64,000 bases of DNA from Candidatus Accumulibacter propinquus (GTDB lineage: Bacteria; Pseudomonadota; Gammaproteobacteria; Burkholderiales; Rhodocyclaceae): assembly GCA_016714935.1 (NCBI GenBank), contig JADKBU010000021.1:34720-98719 (forward strand), written 5' to 3'. The position numbers and the translations under genes were made by a program. The notes beneath the pieces were generated by a model. That model did not search any database. It was not told the origin of the DNA and worked only from the letters and a program-made list of their open reading frames with translations. Positions within the stretch are counted from its first letter, which is position 1, and every line of letters begins with the position of its first letter. Shown in pieces: positions 63,395 to 64,000 of the stretch.

Positions 63395-64000
63395 ATGGAC
63401 AACATCGACAACGAAGCAATCGAAGTGATCAGGGTACCCGACGGGCGCCCAATCAAGATGTGGACCGAAGGCGTCCCGGTCGAGGAAGACGCACGCCGGC
63501 AGTTGGTCAACACCGCCCGCATGCCGTTCATCTTCCACCACCTGGCGGTCATGCCCGACGTACACCTCGGCAAGGGCTCGACGATCGGCAGCGTGATCCC
63601 GACGCGCGGTGCGATCATCCCGGCAGCCGTCGGCGTGGACATCGGCTGCGGCATGATCGCCACGCGCACCACGCTGAACGCCTCCGATCTGCCGGACAAC
63701 CTGCACCCGCTGCGCGTCGCGATCGAGCAGGCGGTACCGCATGGCCGCACGCTCAGCCACGGCAGGCGCGACGAGGGAAGCTGGGAAAATCCGCCGGAAC
63801 TGGTCAATACCCTGTGGTCAGAACTCCTGCCGCGCTTCAAGCGCATCGTCGAGAAGTATCCGCGCCTCAAGGCAAGCAACAACCACAAGCACCTGGGTAC
63901 GCTGGGGACCGGCAACCACTTCATCGAGGTCTGTCTCGACGAGGCACAGCGCGTCTGGTTGATGCTGCACTCGGGCTCGCGCGGTGTCGGCAATGCCATC
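63395..64000 (+). CDS. rtcB: RtcB, 3'-phosphate/5'-OH RNA ligase (runs off the window end)
   Basis: The first 202 residues are visible. RtcB joins RNA 2',3'-cyclic phosphate or 3'-phosphate ends to 5'-hydroxyl ends with Mn2+ and GTP, and repairs cleaved tRNAs. Visible active-site blocks are MPDVHLGKGSTIGSVIP, GVDIGCGM with the Mn-binding Asp and Cys, GTGNHFIEV and HSGSRGVGN with Mn-binding His. ATG 63395 has only a weak AGGAAT site. It is third in the operon after slipin and the zinc-ribbon gene. RtcA is not seen and may lie beyond the window. Confidence 0.97.
   Translation, partial: MDNIDNEAIEVIRVPDGRPIKMWTEGVPVEEDARRQLVNTARMPFIFHHLAVMPDVHLGKGSTIGSVIPTRGAIIPAAVGVDIGCGMIATRTTLNASDLPDNLHPLRVAIEQAVPHGRTLSHGRRDEGSWENPPELVNTLWSELLPRFKRIVEKYPRLKASNNHKHLGTLGTGNHFIEVCLDEAQRVWLMLHSGSRGVGNAI

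Overview
The window is GC-rich (about two thirds G+C) and reads as chromosomal DNA of a betaproteobacterium. The mix of nitrogen-fixation accessory genes, hydrogenase maturation genes, a full System I cytochrome c maturation operon, ubiquinone genes and a CYTH-CHAD protein fits Rhodocyclales (a Candidatus Accumulibacter or Dechloromonas type organism). The genus is an inference from gene content, not a measurement.

Layout. 1-1056: the 5' part of a hipBA toxin-antitoxin pair and a collapsed type I restriction locus. 1228-6553: a NifA/sigma54-controlled accessory nif operon, nifB - 4Fe4S ferredoxin - ArsC/NifO-like protein - flavodiiron protein - 2Fe2S ferredoxin - Shethna FeSII protein - draG. 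It covers FeMo-cofactor precursor synthesis, electron carriers, probable oxygen protection and nitrogenase switch-on. 6652-12904 (minus): hypABFCDE for NiFe-hydrogenase maturation. 13114-20202 (plus): ccmABCDEFGHI, divergent from hyp around a perfect FNR-type box. 20353-21889: a NapC/NirT tetraheme quinol dehydrogenase and a secreted cytochrome. 22284-27806: lytic transglycosylase, PaaI thioesterase, a cysteine-free Crp/Fnr regulator, CYTH-CHAD protein and PBP4. 27855-36530 (minus): a large periplasmic-sensor GGDEF/EAL protein, a small membrane protein, UbiD, UbiA and an LplT-PlsC fusion.

36695-37974 is a sigma70 promoter, a yybP-ykoY manganese riboswitch with terminator, and TerC. 38089-53595 holds a Tat-type amidohydrolase, a six-sensor hybrid kinase, a GH19 muramidase with a small exported partner, a chemoreceptor with a deleted sensor, a phosphodiesterase-like protein, a lipoprotein, an SRPBCC fragment, DUF1631, HDOD, CsbD and a Gly/Cys-tailed protein. 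53613-59201 is an accessory patch: GabD-type dehydrogenase, NlpC/P60 lipoprotein, hsdM and ISAs1 fossils, a hydroxypyruvate/oxo-tetronate isomerase, a 5'-truncated MFS gene and an EamA exporter.

The most unusual part is the right end (59462-64000). RtcR (CARF plus sigma54 activator) is divergent from a sigma54 promoter driving slipin - zinc-ribbon protein - rtcB. Between promoter and slipin lie about 490 bases of structured leader with two tandem tRNA-like elements. They have canonical T-loops, but short tetraloop hairpins replace the anticodon arms and the acceptor stems are imperfect. This looks like an RNA-repair operon that carries its own tRNA mimics.
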